NCBI GenBank assembly: GCA_041390025.1
Contig: JAWKQR010000032.1
Span: 5,052 to 69,051 of the forward strand
DNA from: JBFFMO01 sp041390025
GTDB lineage: Bacteria > Myxococcota_A > Bradymonadia > Bradymonadales > Bradymonadaceae
DNA length: 64,000 bases
Reading direction: 5' to 3'
The position numbers and the translations under genes are program-made. This document shows, in pieces, positions 30,955-41,162 of the stretch. The notes beneath the pieces were generated by a model, which saw only the letters and a program-made list of their open reading frames with translations, was not told the origin of the DNA and did not search any database. The number at the start of each line of letters is the position of its first letter. The first letter of the stretch is position 1.

Positions 30955-32173
30955 TGGTAAAGAACTGGAACCGGGTGCGTGTGCATCCCAGAGAAGAGTT
31001 TTGCGAGCAAGTTCGACAATGAATTTATATCATTGTCCCCTTCGGCGCAGTAGGGCACACGACATGCGGCGGCGTCGAACAACCAATCCAGCTGCTACGG
31101 CTTCGGTCTACCGCTTTCCGAAAATGACGTCAGCGAGCGAAGACGAAGTAACCGACGCCTAGTTCGTGATGCAGGAAATCAGTCGATACCACCATCGGCT
31201 GAGCTTCGCTCGATCAAGTGGTCCCGCGCGGTCAGACGCTCGACCTCGCCGGGTGCGAGCCGGATCATTCTGGTAGCGCTTCAGATTTCACCGTTCGTTA
31301 TTGGCGCGACGCCCAGACAAAGCTGTCCTCCCCGATCCGCATGCTGTGGGCGCCCAGTCCAACCCCCAAATGCCTCCCCACCCTCCCCAATAATTGCGGT
31401 TGTGGCTGTTACCCGGCTCTCGTGACCCAACGCGGCATAATTCGACACCTCGTATTTCCGCAAACCCAGCTGTTCGAGGTGACGGGCGACATTCAACATG
31501 TCGGCGGTCGCGTCATCGTCACCTGCCGCAGAGTTCCTTGCCGAGCATCGGCGACCAAATACGGTGTTCGGTTTCGATCGTCAGCTCGTAGACCGACGCA
31601 TGTCGCAGCCCCAGGGCCGTGACGATTTCGAGGTCAGCCTCCAGCTCATCTAGGGTATGGCCGGGCCCGCCAACAATCAGGTCCATTGTGACGTGTTCAA
31701 ACACATCCAACGCCAACAGCGCCAACGACGTCCGCGCGACGTCAAACGTGTGGTTCGCCCCAACGTTTCGAGGTAACGCGCGCCTGAAACTGAACACCCA
31801 GACTAACACGCGTGACGCCGACGGTCAGCGCCAGTGTGCCAGCCGCGCGCCGTGACGTGGTTGGGATTGACCTCCAGGGTCACCTCACGCGATTGAGGTG
31901 CCAGCGCGCTAAGGCTGCCTGAACGACGCGCTCCAGATCCGAGTCTGAAAGCGCGGTTGGTGTTCCCCCGCCCAGGTAAACGGTTCGAAGGTCACGCCCG
32001 TCCACTTCTGGCGCCCGCGTTGAAAGCTCCCAAAGCAGCGCATCGACGTAGCTTCTGTGAGATGTGGCCGGGCGGACGACGACTGCAAAGTCGCAATACG
32101 GACACAGACGGTCGCAAAATGGGATGTGGACATACAGTCCGGCAGGAGCGCCCGAAAGGCGTTTTATGGTCAT
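30951..32173 (-). CDS. hemW: HemW-like radical SAM protein, heavily frameshifted
   Basis: The N-terminus reads cleanly: GLYVHIPFCDRLCPYCDF contains the C-x3-C-x2-C radical SAM motif and TVYLGGGTPTALS follows. Reading across frames then gives ANHTFDVARTSLALLALDVF, MDLIVGGPGHTLDELEADLE, SVYELTIETEHRIW, LRKYEVSNYA, HNRNYWGG, GVGLGAHSMR, VERLTARDHL, DFLHHELGVGYFVFA and AGLVVRRRR in the order of HemW. At least six single-base shifts occur. HemW (formerly called oxygen-independent coproporphyrinogen oxidase-like) is a heme chaperone. The start overlaps the upstream membrane-protein stop by 4 bp. The density of breaks suggests poor sequence here, but true decay cannot be excluded. Confidence 0.82.
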
Positions 32174-32676
32174 TTTGCGAGGCCAACCAAGTCGATGTCC
32201 AGGCGCCCTTCACGCGCGCGGACCTCAAGCAGCTCGGGCTTGATGTCTTCGGTTCCCTTCTCACCCGGACGCGGCGACTTCTCGAGCTGCTCCCACTCGG
32301 TACGTCCCCATTGACGCGGAATCCAGTAGTAGTACTCGAAGTCCTCGGACTGCAGCACCATGCGTTTTCCGGCGGGCACAATGTCAGTCTTGTAGAGAAA
32401 GTTCCGGTTGAGCACGACGCGGACGTTGGTCCAATCGTCGTTGCTGCGATTCTCGATAAAGAATATCTGACGGTCCAAAGGCTTGATGGTGTCGAATCCA
32501 TAGGTCGCGCCGAGTTCGTTGTCTGCGCTTCCACCGGATGCCACCCACGCCAACGTCGCGACGCAAATCACGGCGTAGACCACCAACGTGGCGACCTTCT
32601 CCATTTGGTAACGGGACCCACCGCGCAGCAAACTCTCCATCTGCGTTCGAACTTGGTCCAAAACCTGTGCGGCCAC
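32170..32676 (-). CDS. Single-pass membrane protein, unknown
   Basis: 168 residues. GTG at 32676 has AGGTG upstream. A short cytoplasmic N-terminus is followed by one helix (VATLVVYAVICVATLAWVAS, residues about 28-47) and a beta-rich domain of about 120 residues (IFFIENRSNDDWTNVRVVL, FEYYYWIPRQW) that looks like a small Ig/FixG-type sandwich. Family not recognised. It overlaps hemW by 4 bp and may form an operon with it and the thioesterase. Confidence 0.62.
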   Translation of the reverse strand: MAAQVLDQVRTQMESLLRGGSRYQMEKVATLVVYAVICVATLAWVASGGSADNELGATYGFDTIKPLDRQIFFIENRSNDDWTNVRVVLNRNFLYKTDIVPAGKRMVLQSEDFEYYYWIPRQWGRTEWEQLEKSPRPGEKGTEDIKPELLEVRAREGRLDIDLVGLAK

Positions 32677-32794
32677 GTTTCACCTGATCGTGTTGGGTCT
32701 ACGGGGAGTGTAAACCACAACGGTCCAAAGTGGCCAGCGTCGACCGGCTTCCAGTGACAGCCGGGTGTCGACCAGACCAACGTGCGGTCGTTCC

Positions 32795-32813
32795 GACTCG
32801 TGACTCACGAGTC
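32795..32813. promoter_or_regulatory. 19-bp palindrome, candidate operator
   Basis: GACTCGTGACTCACGAGTC: perfect 9-bp arms around a single central base. It lies between divergent genes and ends 15 bp upstream of a good -35 element. This layout fits a dimeric regulator site. The regulator is not identified. Confidence 0.6.
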
Positions 32814-32828
32814 ATTTAGAATGCCGAC

Positions 32829-32857
32829 TTGACAAGCATTTATGCGGTCCTTATCAA
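32829..32857 (+). promoter_or_regulatory. Sigma70-like promoter for the lipid operon
   Basis: TTGACA (32829-32834, perfect -35), a 17-bp spacer and TATCAA (32852-32857, 4 of 6 for -10). It lies 71 bp upstream of the HAD phosphatase ATG at 32929. Confidence 0.5.
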
Positions 32858-32928
32858 GTTCACCCTGCGCGTGACCGGTTTCTTTTTTGGTCGTTGATTT
32901 GTTTCGCGCGCTTCCATGGAGTTACGAA

Positions 32929-33612
32929 ATGGGCCATCAATCGACCCGTGGTTCCGCGGCGTTTTACGATGTGGACGGCACCCTGATTAAGACGAACGTG
33001 GTTCACGCTTACGCGTACTACGCCGTCAACGCTCCGAAAATCTCGGACCGCATCGGCCGTACAGCCTCTCTCGTCGCGAGCCTTCCGCTCTACTGGGTCG
33101 CCGACAAGTACGACCGAAAATGGTTCAACGACGCCTTCTACAAGAACTACGCAGGATTTACCGAAGACCGGCTGATCGTGTTGGGCGAAGAACTCTTCGA
33201 CAACGTCATTCGACCGAACCTGTTTAAAGGTGCGAAAGATTTGATCCAACGGTCTCAGGGTCAAGGACATCGCCAAGTGCTCGTTACAGGAGCGCTGGAT
33301 TTCGCCACCAAACCGCTCGCTGACTTTCTAGGTGTGGACGATTTCGTCGCCAATCGCCTGGAATTCAACAAAGACGGCATCGCCACGGGCCAGCTCAAAA
33401 AGCCAATGTTGGCGGGCGCAAACAAGGCGCTGTGGGTGCGACGTTACGCCGAAGAGCACAACCTCGATCTCGACCGTAGTTTCGCCTACGCAGACAGCGG
33501 AAGCGACCTGCCACTGCTGTCGGTGGTAGGCAACCCCTGCGCGGTCAATCCTGACTTTCGGCTTCGAACCACGGCGAAAGCCTACCAGTGGCCGATTTTG
33601 AACCTCGACTGA
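32929..33612 (+). CDS. HAD-IB family phosphatase
   Basis: 227 residues. HAD motif I is FYDVDGTLIKT near residues 12-22, motif II VTGALDF near 124, and motif III YADSGSDLPLL near 187, with a conserved Lys before it. The catalytic Asp-x-Asp is complete. HAD-IB members dephosphorylate phosphoserine or lysophosphatidate and often sit beside acyltransferases. ATG at 32929 has GGAG 7 bp upstream. It is the first gene of a four-gene plus-strand unit, so a lipid phosphate substrate is likely. Confidence 0.85.
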   Translation: MGHQSTRGSAAFYDVDGTLIKTNVVHAYAYYAVNAPKISDRIGRTASLVASLPLYWVADKYDRKWFNDAFYKNYAGFTEDRLIVLGEELFDNVIRPNLFKGAKDLIQRSQGQGHRQVLVTGALDFATKPLADFLGVDDFVANRLEFNKDGIATGQLKKPMLAGANKALWVRRYAEEHNLDLDRSFAYADSGSDLPLLSVVGNPCAVNPDFRLRTTAKAYQWPILNLD

Positions 33613-33640
33613 TTTTCCTGTCACGAAAGATAAAGCTTCG

Positions 33641-35230
<1,590 letters not shown>

Positions 35231-35253
35231 TCGTTGGCCCAAAGAGGTTCGGA

Positions 35254-38200
35254 ATGACCGGAAAAAAAGAGAAGAATGGCAAGGCGAACGGCACGAATGG
35301 CACGAACGGCCACGCGAAACAGCACTTAAATGGGCTTTGGCCGCCGAAAACCTCGTGGCACGGACGACCTGCATCGGTCGCCCTGCCCGCGTCCGTGTAT
35401 GCCGAACCCTCCAATTTGCTCTCGGTGGCGGACACCCTGCGCGGCGCGAAACTGCTTGTGACCGGAACCACAGGATTCCTAGCAAAAGTGTTCGTCGCGC
35501 AGCTGCTTCAGTTTCATCCGGACATCGACCAACTCTATCTTCTCATCCGCGATCAGCGTACACGCACGGCCGAACGTCGATTCTACGAGGAAATCGTTGC
35601 CTCCAACTGTTTCGACACCCTTCGCCAAACCTACGGAGATGGCTTCGACGGCTACCTGCATGAGAAGATCACCGTCCTTGGCGGCGACATCACGGAGGAC
35701 CATCTGGGACTCCCAGAAGACGAAGCGCGCGCCCTTTCCGCGACCTTGGATCTGGTCGTAAACTCTGCGGGCCTAACGAACTTCAATCCCAACCTCGAGA
35801 GCGCCCTTCGGATCAACACGCTCTCGGCGAATCACATCCTGGATTTCATCCGGCTCGGAGGCTCGCGCGCAAAACTGCTGCACGTGTCGACGACATTCGT
35901 CGCAGGGCGCACCCAGAAAGCGAGTCCCGAGATCCTTCCGGGCCCTACGGTCTACCCCGCCTACGACGACGTGCAAGTTGAGCTCGACGCGCTGCGTGAA
36001 ATCGCAGACTGCATGGCGCTCGTGGAACACGCGCGCACCCTCAGCCTCGACCAAGAGAGGCAGAGCATTTTCCACAAGGCCGCCCGCGATTGGCTAAAGG
36101 CCGAGAACATGCGCCCCGACGATCACACCGCGTTTGAGCGGCGTGTCAAAGTCGAGCGCGCTGCCTGGGTCAAACGATGGCTATCCAACGCCGGGCGCGA
36201 ACGCGCGAACCACTGGGGTTGGGTCAACATCTACACGTACACAAAATCGCTTGGCGAACGACTGCTCGTCGAGACCGCAGGCGATGTCGAGTACGCGATT
36301 TTTCGCCCAGCGATCATCGAAAGCTCGATGGCGTACCCGTTTCCCGGGTGGAACGAGGGCGCGAACACCTCCGCGCCACTCTCGTACCTCATTACAAAAG
36401 GCCACCGCCTTATCCCCGGCGGTGCGACAAACGCGTTGGACGTCATCCCGGTAGACTATGTGACCGGAGCAATGCACGCGATTTCGGCCGCGCTCATGAC
36501 CGGGCGCCACGAAAAGATTTATCACTGCGGCTCGAGCGATCTGAATCCGATCTCGGTCGGCCGCTGCGTTGAGCTGACCCAGCTCGGCGCGCGCAAGCTG
36601 ATTGATCGCGAAGTCGCCACGCCCCAGTGGAAAAAACTGGTCCTCAAGTCGTTGGACTCCGTCGTGGTTGACGACAAGACGTTCCAACGTCAGTCACTCC
36701 CTGCGCTGGCGAAGTCGGCCCGCGCAGTCTCGGGCCTTTTGTCGAAGCTGCCGACCAAACAGATGGGAGGTTTGGGGTCGGCACTCAAAGCGGCGCAGAA
36801 ACAGGTCGACACCGTCAGCCGCATGGCGGCAACGGGTGAGAAGATTTTTGAACTGTTCCTGCCGTTCACCCACGACAACCGATACACGTTCATCGCGCAG
36901 AACCTAAAGAACCTGGGCGACTCGCTCGTGGTCAGCGAACGCTCACGTTATGGCTGCCCCATCCAAGATCTGGACTGGCGCCACTACTGGATCGACGTCC
37001 GGGTAGGCTTGAACAAGTGGGTTTACCCGGTCCTTGAGGACAAGCTTCGCCAAGACCCACGCGAGACCTACACCTACACGGACCTCGTCGATTGTTCCGA
37101 CGCCACGGCGGCCAACTACGCCACCAAGGTCGCGCTGCAACACCATGATCACGGCATCGTGGAGCGCTACACGTACGGTCAATTCAAAGAACACGCGGAG
37201 CGTGCCCAATCGTACTTCCGAAGCACAGGAATCGGCGAGGGTTGCTCGGTGCTCTTGGCATCCGAGAACCGCCCCCAATGGGGCATGGCGTACTTCGGCA
37301 TGCTCAAAGCTGGCGCGATCGCCGTCCCTGTCGACGCCGAATCCAACGCGAAGCAGTTGGCCAACATCATCGCGTCCTCACGCGCGGCAGCAATCGTTGT
37401 CTCCGAACGCGTGTTCGAACGTCTTGGGGCCGAGCTGGAGGAACTGCTCAACCAGCGTGAACTGCCGACGCGGATCGTGTTGCTCGACCACCTCTTCACG
37501 CTCGCGCTTCCCGCACCGGAGGACGCCGGGGTGGTGCTGCGCACGTTCGACGAGCCAACGGAGGTCGCGAGCCTTATCTTCACGTCCGGCACAACGGGCG
37601 ACCCCAAGGGCGTGATGCTGTCGCACAAGAACTTCACGTCCCTGATTCACTCGTTGGACGGAACGTTTCGCATCACCGACCGCGATGGCTTCTTGTCGGT
37701 CCTGCCGCTTCACCACACGTTCGAGTTCGCTGCCGGCTTTTTGGTCCCCATTTCCAAGGGCGCGACCATTACCTACATGGAAGAACTCTCGGGAGACGAA
37801 CTGCGCGGTGCGATGAACTCGACCAAGATTTCGGCACTCATCGGGGTGCCGGCGCTGTGGCAATTGCTACACCGGTCGATCAAACAACGGGTGGACGCCA
37901 GCGGCCCAATGGCTCAGACAGCGTTCAAGAACATGGTCGCGCTCAACCGGAATCTTCGCGATCGGGCAGGCGTAAACGTCGGACCGGTGCTCTTTGGTGC
38001 GGTTCACCGCGCCTTTGGAAACCACCTCAAGTACATGATCTCCGGCGGAGCGAGCCTCCCAGAGGACGTGCTCGAAGCGTTCCATGCACTCGGATTCGAC
38101 CTGTACGAAGGATACGGACTCACCGAAGCAGCACCTGTGCTGACCGTGTCGCGCCCCCAAGATGGCCTCAAACCAGGCAGCGTTGGCAAGGCCATCCCAG

Positions 38201-40071
38201 ACGTTGAAGTTGAAATCCTCAACGCCGATGAAAATGGCGTTGGCGAGGTCGTCGCGCGCGGGCCCAACGTCATGTTGGGATACCTAAACCGTGAAGACGA
38301 AACACAAAAGACTGTTCGAGACGGTTGGTTACACACCGGCGACCTCGGAAAGATCGACCACAAAGGCCGCCTCACCATCGTCGGCCGACGCAAAGAAGTT
38401 ATTGTCACCAGCGGCGGCAAGAATGTGTATCCAGACGAACTCGAAGACGTCTACGGCAAGGCGCCGCACGTTCTTGAGCTCGCCATCGTCGGGCTGCCCG
38501 ACGGTCACGGGTCCGAGCGCGTAGCGTGTTTGGTCCGGCCTGACATCGACGAGGACGCCTCCGCGACCGAGATCGCCGAGACACGCAAAACCATCCGAGA
38601 GTGGTTCCGCGTCGAGGGACAGCGCGTGGCCGCGCACAACCGGGTCCAGGTGCTTCGCTTCTTCGACGACGAACTCCCGCGCACGTCGACGCGAAAGGTC
38701 AAGCGACGTGAAATCGTTGAAATCCTCGAGCGGCTTATGGCCGCCGAAGAATCAGACGTCGACGCCGGCAAATCCGATTCGGCGTGGAACTGGCTCGAAA
38801 AAGCCGTCGCAACACTGTCCGGATTCGCCGTTTCGAAGATCAACCACAACACCCATTTTGTGGACGACCTTGGATTCGACAGTCTGATGTTTGTGGAGCT
38901 GTCGAGCATTCTGGAGGCACGTGATCTCCACGTCCCAGCCGAGACGCTCGCCAATCTAGGAACGCTGGGGAACTTGCGCGAAGCGCTCGAGAACTCGGGA
39001 AGCAGCCAGGTGACCGCGCTCGTCAAGGCACCCAAGTCAACCTCGGAACGCGTGGAACCCTACCCGGTTCCTGAGGTCGTCTCGTCGGTCGGAAAGAAAC
39101 TGCTCCACGACGCGCAGATGCGCACGTACAAAGGCTTTTTCGACGTCGAAGTGCTCGGGCAAGCAAACATTCCGTGGCACGACCCCAACGTCATCGTCAT
39201 CGCGAATCATTCGAGCCATCTCGACATGGGCTTGGTCAAGTTCGCGCTTGGCGACTTTGCTCGCGATATCCGTGCCCTCGCGGCAGCGGACTACTTCTTC
39301 AGCAACCGCGCACGCAAAACGTATTTCCAGAACTTCTCGAACCTCATCCCGGTGGAGCGTGCTGGGACACCAGATGTCGCCCTCGCGGGAGCCATTGGCG
39401 CCCTGCAGCGCGGCGAGATGCTGTTGATGTTCCCAGAAGGAACGCGGTCGACCGACGGGAAGCTCCGCACGTTCCGGCGCGGCCTGGGCTATCTCGCGTC
39501 CACTCAGAAGGTCAATATTTTGCCCGTCTGGATCGAGGGAACCCATCGCGCCCTTCCCAAAGGACGCCCGTTGCCCTCGCCCACCTCGCGAAAACTCGAG
39601 GTTCGCATCGGGCAGACCATCGACATTTTCGACGTCATGGCACGCGCCGGCGACAAGAAGAACAACGAACTCTGGGACTTTGTCTCTGAGCAGGCTTACC
39701 AAGCCATCGCCGATCTGCGCGACGCGGGCCAGCCTAAACGCCGGGTCGGTGAGGAGCTAACGCCGATTTTTGAGGCCCTTACGTCCAAGTTCGAAAAGGA
39801 TCAGATTGACCAGAAGGTCACCTACTACTGGTCGCTCGGCAACGCGGACGATCAGAAGTGGACCGTGGAAGTCACCGCGACCGATTGTCGTATCAACCTA
39901 GGCAAGCCGGAACAGGCGGATTGCGTCATCAAGACGTCGCCCGAGATCTTCCGCCGCATTGTCCAAGAGAAGTACATTCCGTCCTTTGACGAGTTCATGA
40001 ACGGAACGATCAAGACAAACGCACCGGAACTGCTGATGCGTTTCCAGTCGGTGTTCAAACTTCAGGGATAA
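35254..40071 (+). CDS. Five-domain fatty acyl reductase-ligase-ACP-acyltransferase-SCP2 enzyme (ElbD-like)
   Basis: 1,605 residues in one frame. Domain 1 (about 60-600) is a fatty acyl-CoA reductase: VTGTTGFLAKVFV is the NADPH loop and YTYTKSLGE has Tyr-x3-Lys. Domain 2 (about 610-1160) is an AMP-dependent acyl ligase: FTSGTTGDPKGVMLSHKN, EGYGLTEAAPV, GWLHTGDLG and GRRKEVIVTSGGKNVYPDEL. Domain 3 (about 1175-1250) is an acyl carrier protein with DDLGFDSLMFVEL, the Ser being the phosphopantetheine site. Domain 4 (about 1295-1490) is a PlsC-type acyltransferase: NHSSHLDMG (H-x4-D) and FPEGTRS. Domain 5 (about 1500-1605) resembles SCP2. The layout recalls ElbD of Myxococcus xanthus, required for ether lipids. 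SD AAAGAGG precedes the ATG. A wax-ester or alcohol-producing role is the alternative. Confidence 0.88.
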   Translation: MTGKKEKNGKANGTNGTNGHAKQHLNGLWPPKTSWHGRPASVALPASVYAEPSNLLSVADTLRGAKLLVTGTTGFLAKVFVAQLLQFHPDIDQLYLLIRDQRTRTAERRFYEEIVASNCFDTLRQTYGDGFDGYLHEKITVLGGDITEDHLGLPEDEARALSATLDLVVNSAGLTNFNPNLESALRINTLSANHILDFIRLGGSRAKLLHVSTTFVAGRTQKASPEILPGPTVYPAYDDVQVELDALREIADCMALVEHARTLSLDQERQSIFHKAARDWLKAENMRPDDHTAFERRVKVERAAWVKRWLSNAGRERANHWGWVNIYTYTKSLGERLLVETAGDVEYAIFRPAIIESSMAYPFPGWNEGANTSAPLSYLITKGHRLIPGGATNALDVIPVDYVTGAMHAISAALMTGRHEKIYHCGSSDLNPISVGRCVELTQLGARKLIDREVATPQWKKLVLKSLDSVVVDDKTFQRQSLPALAKSARAVSGLLSKLPTKQMGGLGSALKAAQKQVDTVSRMAATGEKIFELFLPFTHDNRYTFIAQNLKNLGDSLVVSERSRYGCPIQDLDWRHYWIDVRVGLNKWVYPVLEDKLRQDPRETYTYTDLVDCSDATAANYATKVALQHHDHGIVERYTYGQFKEHAERAQSYFRSTGIGEGCSVLLASENRPQWGMAYFGMLKAGAIAVPVDAESNAKQLANIIASSRAAAIVVSERVFERLGAELEELLNQRELPTRIVLLDHLFTLALPAPEDAGVVLRTFDEPTEVASLIFTSGTTGDPKGVMLSHKNFTSLIHSLDGTFRITDRDGFLSVLPLHHTFEFAAGFLVPISKGATITYMEELSGDELRGAMNSTKISALIGVPALWQLLHRSIKQRVDASGPMAQTAFKNMVALNRNLRDRAGVNVGPVLFGAVHRAFGNHLKYMISGGASLPEDVLEAFHALGFDLYEGYGLTEAAPVLTVSRPQDGLKPGSVGKAIPDVEVEILNADENGVGEVVARGPNVMLGYLNREDETQKTVRDGWLHTGDLGKIDHKGRLTIVGRRKEVIVTSGGKNVYPDELEDVYGKAPHVLELAIVGLPDGHGSERVACLVRPDIDEDASATEIAETRKTIREWFRVEGQRVAAHNRVQVLRFFDDELPRTSTRKVKRREIVEILERLMAAEESDVDAGKSDSAWNWLEKAVATLSGFAVSKINHNTHFVDDLGFDSLMFVELSSILEARDLHVPAETLANLGTLGNLREALENSGSSQVTALVKAPKSTSERVEPYPVPEVVSSVGKKLLHDAQMRTYKGFFDVEVLGQANIPWHDPNVIVIANHSSHLDMGLVKFALGDFARDIRALAAADYFFSNRARKTYFQNFSNLIPVERAGTPDVALAGAIGALQRGEMLLMFPEGTRSTDGKLRTFRRGLGYLASTQKVNILPVWIEGTHRALPKGRPLPSPTSRKLEVRIGQTIDIFDVMARAGDKKNNELWDFVSEQAYQAIADLRDAGQPKRRVGEELTPIFEALTSKFEKDQIDQKVTYYWSLGNADDQKWTVEVTATDCRINLGKPEQADCVIKTSPEIFRRIVQEKYIPSFDEFMNGTIKTNAPELLMRFQSVFKLQG

Positions 40072-40081
40072 AGGAGTACCC

Positions 40082-41161
40082 ATGAAAACCCTCGTGACCG
40101 GAGGAACTGGATTCCTTGGGCGACATCTTGTGCGTCAATTGGTCGACGCCGGTGAGCAAGTCCGCGTGCTTTCACGCCAAGTCGACCTCGAACTCGCCGA
40201 CTTGGGAGTGGAGTTCGTCGAGGGGTCTTTGAACGACTCCGACGACGTCAAGCGAGCCGTGGATGGAGTCAGCCACGTGTATCACTGCGCGGGTTTGGTC
40301 GAACGCGACCCCAAACACGCCCATCGCATGTATGAGCTTCACGTGGACGGTACGCGTCGTCTGCTCGACGCCCTTCGTCATCAAAAGGTCGAGAAAATCA
40401 TCGTCGCCTCGACAAGCGGCACGGTAGGTGTGGGAACCGAGGCTTCTTTCTTAGCCGACGACGACTCACCGGTCGCCGAGAATTTGGTGCGCCACTGGCC
40501 CTACTACCTCTCAAAAATCTACCAAGAGCGTGTGTGCGAGCGTTACTTTCGTGACTACGGGTTGCCGATCGTACTGATGCGCCCGACGCTTCTGCTTGGT
40601 CCAGGTGACCTTCGAGAGTCATCCACCGGTGACGTTGTGTTGTTTATGCGCAAGAAGATCCCCACGGTGCTGCAAGGCGGCATGTCGTACGTGGATGCTC
40701 GGGACGCGGCAACGGCGTTCATTCTGGCGATGCAACACGCAGAACCGGGCAGCAGCTACCTGCTTGGGGCAGCAAACCTTACGATCGCGGACTTCTTCAA
40801 ACGGCTCGAAGACATCACGGGAATTCGTGCGCCGCGCATCCCCTTGCCGCGTGAAGCCGCGATGGCCGGCGCAAAGCTGATGGACACGGCCATGCGTGTG
40901 TTCGGACAACGAGCAAGCGTCGACCCCGTCTCGGTGGATATGGGCGGACACTACTGGTACATCGACTCCTCGCGCGCCAAACGAGACCTTGGGTGGGAAC
41001 CCCGCGATGCGTTTGCTACGCTGCGGGACACGGTTCGGTGGATCGAGCAGTATCACCCGTCATTTGCGGGCAATATCGATAGACCCACCCCGCCCGAAGG
41101 CTGGGTGCCGCGCGAGACATTGGAGTGGGCGGCCGCACAACGTGAAGACCGTCTGAGCTAG
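40082..41161 (+). CDS. NAD-dependent epimerase/dehydratase (extended SDR)
   Basis: 359 residues. The N-terminus MKTLVTGGTGFLGRHLVRQL is a Rossmann GxxGxxG loop; catalytic Ser is in VASTSGTVGVG and Tyr-x3-Lys in YYLSKIYQERV. It is closest in look to the hopanoid-associated epimerase/3-beta-hydroxysteroid dehydrogenase-like group rather than to sugar-nucleotide epimerases. It follows the multidomain enzyme by 10 bp and probably reduces or oxidises a lipid intermediate. Its stop nearly touches the convergent phosphatase fusion gene. Confidence 0.85.
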   Translation: MKTLVTGGTGFLGRHLVRQLVDAGEQVRVLSRQVDLELADLGVEFVEGSLNDSDDVKRAVDGVSHVYHCAGLVERDPKHAHRMYELHVDGTRRLLDALRHQKVEKIIVASTSGTVGVGTEASFLADDDSPVAENLVRHWPYYLSKIYQERVCERYFRDYGLPIVLMRPTLLLGPGDLRESSTGDVVLFMRKKIPTVLQGGMSYVDARDAATAFILAMQHAEPGSSYLLGAANLTIADFFKRLEDITGIRAPRIPLPREAAMAGAKLMDTAMRVFGQRASVDPVSVDMGGHYWYIDSSRAKRDLGWEPRDAFATLRDTVRWIEQYHPSFAGNIDRPTPPEGWVPRETLEWAAAQREDRLS

Positions 41162-41162
41162 A

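Noticed and set aside
30481..30960. A 159-codon plus-strand open frame after the ferritin-like gene
   Set aside because: The minus strand here carries the motifs of a YbgC-type thioesterase and a precise ATGA overlap with hemW; the plus frame has neither.
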